Shown here in pieces: positions 17,678 to 26,958 of a stretch of DNA of 64,000 nucleotides. The stretch comes from Endozoicomonas euniceicola (lineage in GTDB: Bacteria; Pseudomonadota; Gammaproteobacteria; Pseudomonadales; Endozoicomonadaceae), in assembly GCF_025562755.1 (NCBI RefSeq), contig NZ_CP103300.1, positions 5,582,501 to 5,646,500 on the forward strand. The letters run 5' to 3'. The position numbers and the translations under genes are program-made. A model generated the notes under the pieces. It saw only the letters and a program-made list of their open reading frames with translations. It did not search any database and was not told the origin of the DNA. Within the stretch, counting starts at the first letter, position 1; every line of letters begins with the position of its first letter.

Positions 17678-18102
17678 GGTAAGAAGGTCTCCAGTAATGA
17701 CGTTTTTTAACTCGACCATTTGCCTTAGAAACATCGAACGTCATCAGGATTACGTCGTTCTGGGGCAGCAGTAAGTCAGAGTGTTATTAAAATAACCCTG
17801 GCAGTCTTTTGCTCAGGACTAAATTGACCTGTTTTCAGACAGGCATCTGTCTACAGATCCAATAACGCACCATAGCAGGGCTCTAGTGAGTTGTACCCAA
17901 ACGCTTTGGGCATGACACCAGATTATAACCTGTAGTCCTTATGTCAAGGGCGTAAGCAGGAGTTGGTTCCCGGTGTATTGGAACCAACTGTGGTAATTGA
18001 ATAAGTTCTTTTGTGTTTTTTATTGTTTTTCAATGAATTACAGTTCAACCGGTTATTATTTCAGCGTTCGCTTTAATTGCAGGAACTTCTGACGCAGGTC
18101 AA
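17678..18102. other. Intergenic region with hairpins upstream of the RRM gene
   Basis: No gene is seen in these 425 bases. They contain a 10-bp-stem hairpin AGTTGGTTCC / GGAACCAACT at 17961-17989 and a smaller one AGACAG / CTGTCT near 17838-17853. The 17961 hairpin lacks an adjacent T run and so is not a convincing terminator on either strand. The region includes the promoter and leader of the RRM gene and the 3' flank of the yecH-like gene. Confidence 0.45.
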
Positions 18103-18342
18103 TTAGTGATTGCATTGACAGCCAACAAAATGAATCTCTTCATTTTTCAGGCTTAATTTTCCTTTGTCGAGAAACAGTTCTACCAATTGCTCAGCGTTCA
18201 GTTCTTTAGCTGAGCAGGTATGAAAACGACTCTCTGAACCAAAGTGCTGAACCATGGTTGTCAGCAGTTCGCTTTTGCTGACTGGCTGGTTGTGTTCGCG
18301 GATCAGTTTAAGAACTTTATGGCCGTGGATAGATTTTTGCAT
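18103..18342 (-). CDS. yecH: YecH family protein
   Basis: A 79-residue cytoplasmic protein close to E. coli YecH: it opens with SIHGHKVL, has the central FGSESRFHTCSAKELNAEQLV and ends in a Cys/His cluster (HFVGCQCNH). The conserved His and Cys residues suggest metal binding, as the family name says, but no function is established. A GGAG-type ribosome site (read on the minus strand as GGAGCCCGAAATG) precedes the start. It stands alone. Confidence 0.85.
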   Translation of the reverse strand: MQKSIHGHKVLKLIREHNQPVSKSELLTTMVQHFGSESRFHTCSAKELNAEQLVELFLDKGKLSLKNEEIHFVGCQCNH

Positions 18343-18484
18343 TTCGGGCTCCTGAAGATATATTTATTTAAATGCGTAAACATACCTCGGACCTAAAAAT
18401 AAAACATAGGTACTAATACTTGCCTGGGCTGAATGTTCTATGCTCACTTCTTTTCGGTTACTTACTCGTGAGTTGGGAGTTACT

Positions 18485-19693
18485 ATGAGAATTGCCGGAA
18501 ACTGGCTGTTATGCCAGCTGTGCAGGGTCATCGTATTGTCAGGGTGGGTTATGGTGCTTGCAGGGTGTGACAAGCCGGTGTTACCAGATCAGAATACAGG
18601 GGCAAGTACTGAGGGTCAGAGCATGAACCGCATCGATTCTACTCAATCTGTTGTGAAACGCTATCCGGAGAACATCAGTCACAGTGACCGGGTTAAGGGT
18701 GCCATTTTTGGTTATCTCGCTGGGGACGCACTGGGTTTGGGTACCCACTGGTATTACGATCTCGGCGAGTTGCAGAAGGACTTTGGCAGCTGGATTGATC
18801 GCTATCAGGATCCCAGGCCAGATGGTAGTCATAGTTTTGTCAATATTAGTCGTTATCGCCATGAACAGGGTTTAAGGGCTGGGGATATTTCCCAAACCGG
18901 ACAACTGTTTACTTTATTACTGGAGTCGGTTGTTGCTACAGGGCATTACAACGAAACAGACTTCCATGACCGGCTGGATGGTTTTTTCAGTTCGCTGTCT
19001 GGTGAGAGTTTTTCCGGACGATTCACGGAATCCACTATCAGGCATATGGTTAAGCAGCGGAGTGAAGGTATCAGCTGGCAGGATCGTAAACTGGCATCCG
19101 ATTCAGATACCAGTGATGGTGCGCAAATGGCGGTGGTTCTCGCCCTGCTTTATGACGATCCGGAAACGCTGGCGATTGAAGCGGATAATATGATGCAGCC
19201 ATTTTTCAGTAGCGACTTCATTCGCGGTAATCAGGTGGTTTATGCCCTGACCCTGCAAGCTCTTATGAAAGGGGTGCAACTGGAAGAACTGCGTGATTAT
19301 TTGTATAAGCAGCTGAAAAAGCCCATGATCCGTTCTTTAATCGGTGGTTATGACAATGTCCATACGGTGGTTAATGGTGCTATTGCCTGGCAGCCGGAAG
19401 CGGTGCGGATTGAACCTGCGCTGCATGTTAGTCAGGTGTACGGTATGGACTGTCAGCTGACTCATCTGCTGCCAGCCAGTTATTACCTGATGCACCGTTT
19501 CCCGAATAATTTTGAGCAAGGGGTGCTGTCTGCTATCAATGGTGGTGGCAATAACATGGCAAGAGCTGCGCTGACAGGCGCATTACTGGGAGCAATGAAT
19601 GGTATTCAGGGCATTCCCGAACGTTTCGTACGGGACCTGAATCACTCGAAACACTATATGCGTTTGGCAGAGAAACTGGCGTCACTTCCCTGA
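18485..19693 (+). CDS. Lipoprotein of the ADP-ribosylglycohydrolase fold
   Basis: A 402-residue protein with a lipoprotein signal (lipobox VLAGC, Cys28) followed by an ADP-ribosylglycohydrolase domain starting GAIFGYLAGDALGLGTHWYYD (residues 72-92). The GDALG motif is kept. The two acidic magnesium motifs of active family members (TDDT and GGDTD) are not: the first is replaced by ISQTGQL and the second reads GGGNNMARAALTGALLGA, as in crystallin-J1-like relatives. ATG 18485 has GGGAG at the right distance and begins the signal peptide; the in-frame start at 18440 would bury it. It likely faces the periplasm; catalytic activity is doubtful. Confidence 0.82.
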   Translation: MRIAGNWLLCQLCRVIVLSGWVMVLAGCDKPVLPDQNTGASTEGQSMNRIDSTQSVVKRYPENISHSDRVKGAIFGYLAGDALGLGTHWYYDLGELQKDFGSWIDRYQDPRPDGSHSFVNISRYRHEQGLRAGDISQTGQLFTLLLESVVATGHYNETDFHDRLDGFFSSLSGESFSGRFTESTIRHMVKQRSEGISWQDRKLASDSDTSDGAQMAVVLALLYDDPETLAIEADNMMQPFFSSDFIRGNQVVYALTLQALMKGVQLEELRDYLYKQLKKPMIRSLIGGYDNVHTVVNGAIAWQPEAVRIEPALHVSQVYGMDCQLTHLLPASYYLMHRFPNNFEQGVLSAINGGGNNMARAALTGALLGAMNGIQGIPERFVRDLNHSKHYMRLAEKLASLP

Positions 19694-19827
19694 CTTGGAC
19701 AACCTGATTCAGCTTTCATTGATCTGCTGGATGGCAACCGATGAATCCCTCGTGTTATCGTTTAATGTATATATAAACAGTCCCTATGGTCGGGACCCTT
19801 GCGAGGCTATTTTTTAATAGACTGGGA

Positions 19828-22281
19828 ATGTCTGATAATTCGAGCAAAAAAAACAGTAGAACGGAACGTTCACAACCGGCAAACATTAAGAAAAAGTTTG
19901 TGAAGTCATCTATTCGGGACTCCCTGAATGACGCTCTTGCGTTGCGTCTGCGGGAAGCTGGAATGCTGGTGCTGTTGGTCATGGCGGGTTTTCTGTCGGT
20001 AGCGCTGATGACCTATGCGCCAGCTGATCCTGGTTGGCATTACGCAGGTTCTGATGGGGAAATTATCAATGCCACAGGGCGTGCCGGTGCCTGGTTTGCC
20101 GATTTTCTGTTTTCTCTGTTTGGGCTCTTCGCGTGGATGGTCCCATTGGTATTGTTTGGCAAAGTGGCAATGGTTATCCGCTACCGTTACGACACCTGGC
20201 CGTGGAGTCTCAGTCTGTTTGCAGTACGCTTTTCTGGTCTGGTGCTGGCGCTTTGTGCAGGTGCGGCTCTGGCCGGATTGTACTTTCCGGAGCTCACAGA
20301 GCTGCCATCGTCTACGGGTGGCATCGTGGGTCATATTATCCTGCAGCAGTTTATGCCCGTATTTAATGGAGTGGGCAGCAGTCTTTTGTTGTTAGCCGTG
20401 TTTATAACCGGACTAACACTTTATACCGATATTTCCTGGTTCCGGGTGATTGACCTGGTAGGCAGTCTGGTGATCCGGGCGCTCATCGCCTGCCTGACGG
20501 TTGGGCGTCGCTGGGCGACTATTGCTTATCACCGACTGCATCATGCTTTAGATCAGTGGCGTGATCGACGGGCAGAAGCCAGGGCGCGGAAGGCAAGGAA
20601 AAAAGAGGAAGCCAAAGTAGTGAACCGTAAAGATAAGGTTGCACCAGCCTTATTGCCAGCTATCGAAGCACCAGAACCTGAAGTCCAAATAGAGCCACAA
20701 CCCCACAATGTCATCGCAAGTAGCAGCGTTGAAAGCAATCCCCGTAAGGAACGACAGGAAACTCTGTTTGAAGAGTTGCCGGAAGGGCGTTTCCCAACGG
20801 TTGGTTTGCTGGATGAAGTGGCTAACTCAAACGGTGGTATCAGTCAGGATGATCTGGATGCGGTATCGCGTTTATTAGAGCTTAAACTCAAAGACTTTGG
20901 CGTTGACGCTGAAGTCGTGGCTGCTCACCCCGGACCTGTGATTACCCGTTACGAGATTCAACCGGCACCGGGCACCAAGGCCAGTAAAATCAGTAATCTG
21001 GCCAAAGACCTGGCCCGGTCACTGGCTGTCATCAGCGTTCGCGTAGTGGAAGTGATTCCCGGTAAATCTGTGATGGGTATTGAGATCCCCAACGATGATC
21101 GGGAAATTGTTTACTTCAGCGAAGTGGTTTCTGCAAAAGCCTTCGACCAGGCCCGGTCGCCCTTATCCCTTGCCCTGGGGCACGATATCAGTGGTCAGCC
21201 TGTGGTGGTTAATCTGGCGAAAATGCCCCATTTGCTGGTGGCGGGTACGACCGGTTCGGGCAAGTCGGTGGGCGTTAACGCCATGATTCTGTCCATGTTG
21301 TTTAAAGCAGGCCCTGAAGATGTACGACTGATTATGATCGACCCGAAAATGCTGGAATTGTCTATCTATGACGGCATTCCGCATCTGCTGGCACCGGTGG
21401 TGACGGACATGAAAGAAGCGGCCAATTCCCTGCGCTGGTGTGTGGCTGAAATGGAACGTCGTTATAAGTTGATGGCGGCTCTGGGCGTGCGCAACCTTGC
21501 GGGCTATAACCAGAAAGTCAAAGAGGCTCGCAGTCAGGGCGAACCTTTCCGTGATCCTTTTTTTGAGCCTCTGTCACTGGGCGGAGAAGCACCACCAGAA
21601 CTGGAGACTCTGCCATTTATCGTGGTTGTGGTGGATGAATTTGCTGACATGATGATGATTGTCGGTAAGAAAGTGGAAGAACTGATTGCCCGGATTGCCC
21701 AGAAAGCCCGTGCAGCGGGTATTCATCTGATTCTCGCCACGCAGCGGCCTTCCGTTGATGTGATTACCGGCCTGATCAAGGCTAACGTGCCGACCCGGAT
21801 CAGTTTTCAGGTATCGAGTAAAATTGACTCTCGTACCATCATTGATCAGGGTGGGGCGGAGCAGCTGTTAGGACATGGTGATATGCTCTATCTGCCGCCG
21901 GGAACCAGCGTACCGATCCGTGTTCATGGTGCCTTTGTCAGTGATGATGAAGTTCACCGGGTGGTGGCTGACTGGAAAAAACGTGGCGTACCGGATTACA
22001 TTGATGACATTCTTAACGGCATTGAAGCCGGTTCGTCCGACGGTAGTGCTTTCAGCGCAGGTCTGGACGGGGACAGCGAACAGGACCCGTTATACGACGA
22101 AGCCGTTGCGTTTGTCACGGAAAGTCGCAGAGTGTCCATCTCTTCGGTACAGCGTAAGTTTAAAATCGGTTATAACCGCTCCGCTAATATCATTGAAGCC
22201 ATGGAGCAGGCGGGGGTGATCAGTCCGGCAGGGACCAATGGTACCAGGGAAGTGATCGCGCCCCCGCCGGTAAAAAATTAA
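19828..22281 (+). CDS. ftsK: FtsK/SpoIIIE family DNA translocase
   Basis: Septum-located hexameric motor that moves chromosome ends and activates XerCD at dif. The roughly 817-residue protein has an N-terminal membrane domain with four helices (about residues 40-195), a short charged linker, and the motor with Walker A GTTGSGKSVGVN and Walker B FIVVVVDEFAD. The C-terminal gamma winged helix (SISSVQRKFKIGYNRSANIIEAMEQAGVISP), which reads KOPS, is intact. The linker is short compared with E. coli FtsK (1329 residues) and like pseudomonad FtsK. Start is uncertain: ATG 19828 gives a polar N-terminus; ATG 19786 lies inside a GTCCC/GGGAC hairpin. lolA and rarA follow, the usual neighbours. Confidence 0.94.
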   Translation: MSDNSSKKNSRTERSQPANIKKKFVKSSIRDSLNDALALRLREAGMLVLLVMAGFLSVALMTYAPADPGWHYAGSDGEIINATGRAGAWFADFLFSLFGLFAWMVPLVLFGKVAMVIRYRYDTWPWSLSLFAVRFSGLVLALCAGAALAGLYFPELTELPSSTGGIVGHIILQQFMPVFNGVGSSLLLLAVFITGLTLYTDISWFRVIDLVGSLVIRALIACLTVGRRWATIAYHRLHHALDQWRDRRAEARARKARKKEEAKVVNRKDKVAPALLPAIEAPEPEVQIEPQPHNVIASSSVESNPRKERQETLFEELPEGRFPTVGLLDEVANSNGGISQDDLDAVSRLLELKLKDFGVDAEVVAAHPGPVITRYEIQPAPGTKASKISNLAKDLARSLAVISVRVVEVIPGKSVMGIEIPNDDREIVYFSEVVSAKAFDQARSPLSLALGHDISGQPVVVNLAKMPHLLVAGTTGSGKSVGVNAMILSMLFKAGPEDVRLIMIDPKMLELSIYDGIPHLLAPVVTDMKEAANSLRWCVAEMERRYKLMAALGVRNLAGYNQKVKEARSQGEPFRDPFFEPLSLGGEAPPELETLPFIVVVVDEFADMMMIVGKKVEELIARIAQKARAAGIHLILATQRPSVDVITGLIKANVPTRISFQVSSKIDSRTIIDQGGAEQLLGHGDMLYLPPGTSVPIRVHGAFVSDDEVHRVVADWKKRGVPDYIDDILNGIEAGSSDGSAFSAGLDGDSEQDPLYDEAVAFVTESRRVSISSVQRKFKIGYNRSANIIEAMEQAGVISPAGTNGTREVIAPPPVKN

Positions 22282-22326
22282 TCGGTTGTTTTATTGTTTT
22301 TATTGTTGATGTTGCTGCCAGGTTCT

Positions 22327-23022
22327 ATGTTTAAGCATTTAAAAGTCATTGCCCTGTTTTCTGCCGTTGCGCTGTCTGTTGGTTCTCCTGTTAACGTTGT
22401 GGCAGCTCCGGTCAAACCGGTTACTGCTCCCCCTGTACAGAAGCATGATGCCAAAGCGGCTGAAAAGCTGACCCGCAAGCTGACTAAAATCCGTACGGTT
22501 TCTGCGAAGTTTAAACAGGAGTCGGTTGGCTCTGATGGCCGGACACGTACTGAATCGGGCTCCATGCAGATTAAGCGTCCGGGCAAGTTTCGCTGGAATA
22601 CCGCGTCGCCTTTTGAGCAGGAGATTGTCTCCCTCGACGAAAAAGTCTGGCTGGTCGATCGTGATTTGCAGCAGGTCATTATTCAGATTCAGGATGAGCG
22701 AATGTCCAACACGCCGGCGCAGCTATTGAGCGGTGATGTTAAGAAATTTCTGAAAGATTATCAGATTGGCCTGTATCGTGACGATAAGCAGGAGCGGTAT
22801 ACTCTGACACCCACAGGAGATTCAGACCTGTTCGAAAAACTGGATATTGTTTTTCGTGACGGTGTACTGAGCAGCATTGAGTTGCGGGACTCTCTGGGCG
22901 GTCGCCGTCGTGTAGAGCTGAGCGATGTCAATATCAACGGGATGATCAGCGACAGTGATTTCAGGGTTAAGATTCCCAAAGGCTATGATGTAATCGATCA
23001 AACCAGTAACACTGAGCAATAA
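22327..23022 (+). CDS. lolA: Outer-membrane lipoprotein carrier LolA
   Basis: Periplasmic chaperone that takes lipoproteins from LolCDE to LolB. The 231 residues start with a signal peptide (FKHLKVIALFSAVALSV, cleavage about VVAAP) and include the conserved GSMQIKRPGKFRWNT, the tail of the first sheet, and the C-terminal IELRDSLGGRRRVELSDVNIN. ATG 22327 gives a clean signal peptide; the further upstream in-frame codon adds a second hydrophobic run. It lies 45 bases after ftsK and 6 before rarA. Confidence 0.94.
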   Translation: MFKHLKVIALFSAVALSVGSPVNVVAAPVKPVTAPPVQKHDAKAAEKLTRKLTKIRTVSAKFKQESVGSDGRTRTESGSMQIKRPGKFRWNTASPFEQEIVSLDEKVWLVDRDLQQVIIQIQDERMSNTPAQLLSGDVKKFLKDYQIGLYRDDKQERYTLTPTGDSDLFEKLDIVFRDGVLSSIELRDSLGGRRRVELSDVNINGMISDSDFRVKIPKGYDVIDQTSNTEQ

Positions 23023-23028
23023 GTTACT

Positions 23029-24360
23029 ATGGCATCACTTTTTGATACTCCCGGCACTCATGCCCGTTTTGAGCCCCTTGCCGCTCGCATGAGACCCAGA
23101 AATCTGGATGAATACCTGGGGCAGGCTCATATTCTGGCCCGTGGCAAACCCCTGCGAGAAGCCCTTGAACAGGGCGCTGTTCACTCTATGGTCTTCTGGG
23201 GGCCACCCGGTGTGGGAAAAACGACACTGGCTAAATTGATTGCCGGTTTGTGTGATGCCCGCTTTGAAACGCTCTCGGCCGTGTTGTCGGGGGTGAAAGA
23301 TATACGGGCAGCCGTTGACCGGGCAAGGAACGAACAACTGATGCACAACCGCAAAACGATTCTGTTTGTGGACGAGGTGCATCGGTTTAACAAGTCACAG
23401 CAGGACGCCTTCCTGCCACATATCGAAGACGGCACCATTACCTTTATTGGCGCGACCACTGAAAACCCTTCGTTCGAGTTGAATAATGCGCTCCTGTCCC
23501 GTGCCAGGGTCTACGTACTGCGTTCGTTGCAACAAGACGATCTCAGGCATGTTATCCGCCAGGCGTTGAGCGATGAGCGAGGTCTGGCAGGGCGGAATGT
23601 CATGCTGGAGCCAGAAGCGGAGCAGGTACTCATTCGTTACGCGGATGGTGACGCACGACGGGTTCTGAATATTCTGGAAGTCGCTGCCGACCTCAGCGAC
23701 GATGGTGTTATAAGGGTTGAAAGCGTCACCGATATTCTGGCCGACAGTGGTCGTCGGTTTGATAAAGGCGGAGAAGCGTTTTACGACCAGATATCAGCGT
23801 TTCATAAATCGGTCAGAGGCTCTGACCCGGATGCGGCGCTGTACTGGGCCGCAAGAATAGTAGACGGTGGTGCTGATCCTTTATACATCATTCGTCGTCT
23901 GGTGGCGATTGCCAGTGAGGATATCGGCAATGCTGATCCAAGAGCCCTTGAAATCACCATCAACGCCTGGCAGGCCTTTGAGCGGCTGGGTGCCCCGGAA
24001 GGGCTTCTGGCACTGGCTCACGCCACGGTTTACTGCGCCTGTGCGGCAAAAAGCAATGCTGTGTATCTGGCCTGGAAAGCGGCACTGGATGATGTGCGTG
24101 GCAACCCTTCCCATGAAGTGCCGTTGCATCTGCGCAATGCGCCGACAAAACTGATGGGTGAGCTGGGGTATGGCGCTGAATATCGTTATGCCCATGATGA
24201 AGTAGGCGCTTATGCGGCGGGTGAGTGTTATTTTCCGGACACTATGGAACCGAAGCAGTATTATCAGCCCAACGACCGTGGTCTTGAAATAAAAATCAGG
24301 GACAAGCTGGCTTTCCTGAAAGATCTGGACGCCAGTAGCTCCAGACAACGAAGGCAGTGA
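23029..24360 (+). CDS. rarA: Replication-associated recombination protein A
   Basis: AAA+ ATPase of the clamp-loader/RuvB group that acts at stalled forks. The 443 residues begin with LAARMRPRNLDEYLGQ, then Walker A GPPGVGKTTLA, Walker B LFVDEVHRFNK, sensor 1 FIGATTENPSFELN and the C-terminal tetramerisation region with EDIGNADPRAL and PLHLRNAPTKLM. Length matches E. coli RarA (447). It is six bases after lolA. A 7-bp hairpin at 24417-24433 may end the unit. Confidence 0.95.
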   Translation: MASLFDTPGTHARFEPLAARMRPRNLDEYLGQAHILARGKPLREALEQGAVHSMVFWGPPGVGKTTLAKLIAGLCDARFETLSAVLSGVKDIRAAVDRARNEQLMHNRKTILFVDEVHRFNKSQQDAFLPHIEDGTITFIGATTENPSFELNNALLSRARVYVLRSLQQDDLRHVIRQALSDERGLAGRNVMLEPEAEQVLIRYADGDARRVLNILEVAADLSDDGVIRVESVTDILADSGRRFDKGGEAFYDQISAFHKSVRGSDPDAALYWAARIVDGGADPLYIIRRLVAIASEDIGNADPRALEITINAWQAFERLGAPEGLLALAHATVYCACAAKSNAVYLAWKAALDDVRGNPSHEVPLHLRNAPTKLMGELGYGAEYRYAHDEVGAYAAGECYFPDTMEPKQYYQPNDRGLEIKIRDKLAFLKDLDASSSRQRRQ

Positions 24361-24713
24361 AGCGGTAATTAATTTTATAAAAAGCCTCTGGCTTTCAGGC
24401 AAAGGTTGGAGAGCAGGCAGTCTGAAAGACTGCTATATTTCCTCCCGCTGAGGGCTAACAACCTGCTGCATAACAGTACCATCCAGTAATAAGTACTGGC
24501 ACTGTGAAGTATCTATGACGGTCAAATTCAGACGCCTTTAGCCGTTTCTCACATGGGATACGTTGCCCGATAATACCCGTTTTCAAGTTCCAGCCTCACT
24601 TGAGGCAGATACTCAGCTATCGCAGGAACTGGAAACTGCGGCCTGATCAAGGAATTTCTGTCGCTCACCGTAGGGATAATGTCAGATAAACTTCAAAGCT
24701 TAAAAGTCTTAAA
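24361..24713. other. Intergenic region before the tandem secreted genes
   Basis: No gene is visible in these 353 bases. There is a hairpin GCAGTCT / AGACTGC at 24417-24433 followed by TATATTT, a weak terminator for the rarA unit. Just before the next start lies AAAAGTCTTAAAATGAAG, a stretch that recurs before the second paralogue at 25826. Confidence 0.4.
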
Positions 24714-25763
24714 ATGAAGCAATTCAATAAATCGACACTTAGGTTCTTCGCTGCATTCTTTTTCCTGATGCCATTTTGGGTGTTTGCCGAAAACACTCAC
24801 AATAAGTACGTCTACAAATTTACAACGCCTTCTGGAGGAGAAGAGACAGTAACGATGCAAATGCGTGACATTAATTCTAATACTGATGAAGCAAGGCGGG
24901 TTGGGATTATAGTCTGGCCAGGGGATGGGTCTAATAGAACTGGTGTTTCAAGGGCTTACGGCTTAGCCGATTATAGGGACAGGCGACTAGCGAAATACAG
25001 CCTATCATGTTGTCTCGGTTTGGCGAAACATTTTTTCACCCCCCGGCTATGGAATTTTCGCGTATTTTCACGTCTAAACCAATGGACTAATTATTTACTC
25101 CCCTTGCCATTGAGTAACAGACTGTTTTCATATTTAGATCATCTGGCTAATTATCTTGGTTGGTCATTGTTGTACCCTTCTGACCCTTATTACCACATGA
25201 GTTTCGGCATACCTACATTTATTAACCCCGCCAACCTTCGGGAGCTTTGGCACACCAATGAATCCACGTGGGCTTCCCGATACAGGAATAGATCTTTCGG
25301 TACTTTGTCAAATGTCAGAGTGACCGGAGTCAGGGAAATAACACCAACTGAAATAACTTATAGCGTAATGGCACCTCATTTCAGCGGAGTCATTACGTTT
25401 GGAAGCATTACATTAAATCGAAGAGCAGAAGTCACCCATGCCAATTTTGGACGGTATGGAAGTGTTACGCTTATTTCCTCTTCTTATGAAGTTCCAGATA
25501 ATGAGCCTGATTTATCCTATTACAATTTTAACTCTTTCTATGGGCCCGTTTACGATGGGTACTGTTCCGATGTGCCCTCTTGCGGTGAGCAAACTTCCGA
25601 TGAGTCCTCTTCCGATGAGTTCTCTTACGATGAGTGCTGTTCTGCTGGAAATCTTAGGGCTGAGGAACCAGGAGGCTTACAAGAGCCTTCCAGCTCAAGT
25701 GAACCGGTCTGCACCAACGTATGCAGATGCAGACACTGCCGCAATAGGCATTTCAGGCAATAA
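24714..25763 (+). CDS. Secreted protein, tandem paralogue 1
   Basis: I do not recognise a family. The 349-residue product has a signal peptide (LRFFAAFFFLMPFWVFAENT, cleavage after VFA) and closely resembles the next gene: both share THNxYVYKF, FFTPRLWNFRVFSRLNQWTN, IPTFINPANLR, then VTGVREITPTEITYS and NRRAEVTHANFGRYGSVTLISS. The C-terminal 80 residues differ; here they are a low-complexity SSDEFSYDECCSA-type repeat and a Cys/His/Arg tail (CTNVCRCRHCRNRHF). GC is low. No ribosome site stands out; the start is set by the signal peptide. Secretion and repeats suggest a surface or host-contact role, but that is a guess. Confidence 0.7.
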   Translation: MKQFNKSTLRFFAAFFFLMPFWVFAENTHNKYVYKFTTPSGGEETVTMQMRDINSNTDEARRVGIIVWPGDGSNRTGVSRAYGLADYRDRRLAKYSLSCCLGLAKHFFTPRLWNFRVFSRLNQWTNYLLPLPLSNRLFSYLDHLANYLGWSLLYPSDPYYHMSFGIPTFINPANLRELWHTNESTWASRYRNRSFGTLSNVRVTGVREITPTEITYSVMAPHFSGVITFGSITLNRRAEVTHANFGRYGSVTLISSSYEVPDNEPDLSYYNFNSFYGPVYDGYCSDVPSCGEQTSDESSSDEFSYDECCSAGNLRAEEPGGLQEPSSSSEPVCTNVCRCRHCRNRHFRQ

Positions 25764-25834
25764 ACTCACTACTCAGCCATGTTGACCTCAAATGCCTTTG
25801 GCGTAAGAAAAACAGCTAACTGAAAAGTCTTAAA

Positions 25835-26797
25835 ATGAAGAAATCCATTAAATCGATACTGAAGGTCTTTGTTGCATTCCTTTCCCTGATGCCATTTTGG
25901 GTGTTTGCCGAAGGTACTCACAATGAATACGTCTACAAATTTATAACGCCTTACGGAGGAGAACAGAAAATAAAGTTGGAAACATCTGACACTCGCATCC
26001 ATAGTCAGGCTGGTAATTTACTATCTGTTACTGTTAGAACTTCGCCAGAGGGTGGGCTCGAAAGAACTGACCTTCTTACTGCGGGTTTTGCCGTCCCAAA
26101 TAATAACCCGCAAATAATGACAACGACTGATTTGGATCAGCTTGCTGATATTTTTTCCCCCCGGCTATGGAATTGCCGCATACTTGCAAGTCTAAACCAA
26201 TGGACTAATTTTCTACCCTGGCCATTAAGTAACAGCATATTTTTATATTTAGATCAACAGGCTAATAACCTTAATAGTTTATTGTTCCCATCCGCCCTGC
26301 AACGGCGTTTCAGAATACCTACATTTATTAACCCCGCCAACCTTAGAGCACTTGGGCAGATTGATACATCCTCCCGGGATAATTCAGGCATGGGGCCTTT
26401 CGGAGATTTATCGAGTGTCACAGTTACCGGAATCCGGCAACAAACACCAACCGAAACGACTTTTAGCGTCGAGGCACCTCATTTCAGAGGGGGCTCAACG
26501 TATGGAAGCATTACGGTAAATAGACGCGCAGAAGTCACCCATGCCAATTTTGGATTGTATGGAAGTGTTACACTTATTTCCTCTGATCATGATGTTCCAA
26601 ATGAACAGCCTAGAGACTCGGATGGCTATGATTCTGATTACGGTTGTTTCCTTGATGAAGATAATAGTGGAATTGAACAAAGGGGCTCAGAAGGTCATCT
26701 TAACTTAAATGATCCACGCACCCCTGAAGGCAGTACCGGTCCATGTGAAGCCTGTGGCTGTCCTTTCCGCGGAGTACGCCGCTCAGATTATCAATAA
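25835..26797 (+). CDS. Secreted protein, tandem paralogue 2
   Basis: A 320-residue relative of the preceding gene, 71 bases downstream. It has the signal peptide SILKVFVAFLSLMPFWVFAE, the shared SPRLWNCRILASLNQWTN and IPTFINPANLR segments, and NRRAEVTHANFGLYGSVTLISS. Its C-terminus ends in a Cys-containing GPCEACGCPFRGVRRSDYQ. Both genes are preceded by AAAAGTCTTAAAATGAAG and followed by GGCGTAAGAAAAACAGCT, so the duplicated unit includes the flanks. Function is unknown. Confidence 0.7.
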   Translation: MKKSIKSILKVFVAFLSLMPFWVFAEGTHNEYVYKFITPYGGEQKIKLETSDTRIHSQAGNLLSVTVRTSPEGGLERTDLLTAGFAVPNNNPQIMTTTDLDQLADIFSPRLWNCRILASLNQWTNFLPWPLSNSIFLYLDQQANNLNSLLFPSALQRRFRIPTFINPANLRALGQIDTSSRDNSGMGPFGDLSSVTVTGIRQQTPTETTFSVEAPHFRGGSTYGSITVNRRAEVTHANFGLYGSVTLISSDHDVPNEQPRDSDGYDSDYGCFLDEDNSGIEQRGSEGHLNLNDPRTPEGSTGPCEACGCPFRGVRRSDYQ

Positions 26798-26958
26798 ACT
26801 GACCTCATACGTTACTTGGCGTAAGAAAAACAGCTTGCGCCACCCTCATCCATGACAATTAAAGAAACAAACTGTTTTGCACAGCAAAGACGACAAGATC
26901 CAGTAAACTCTTTAATCAGGCGGCTGGCTGTCAGGTACGCACAATTTTTTTGATCGGG

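Noticed and set aside
17961..17989. An intrinsic terminator
   Set aside because: The stem is good but neither strand has a T run directly after it.
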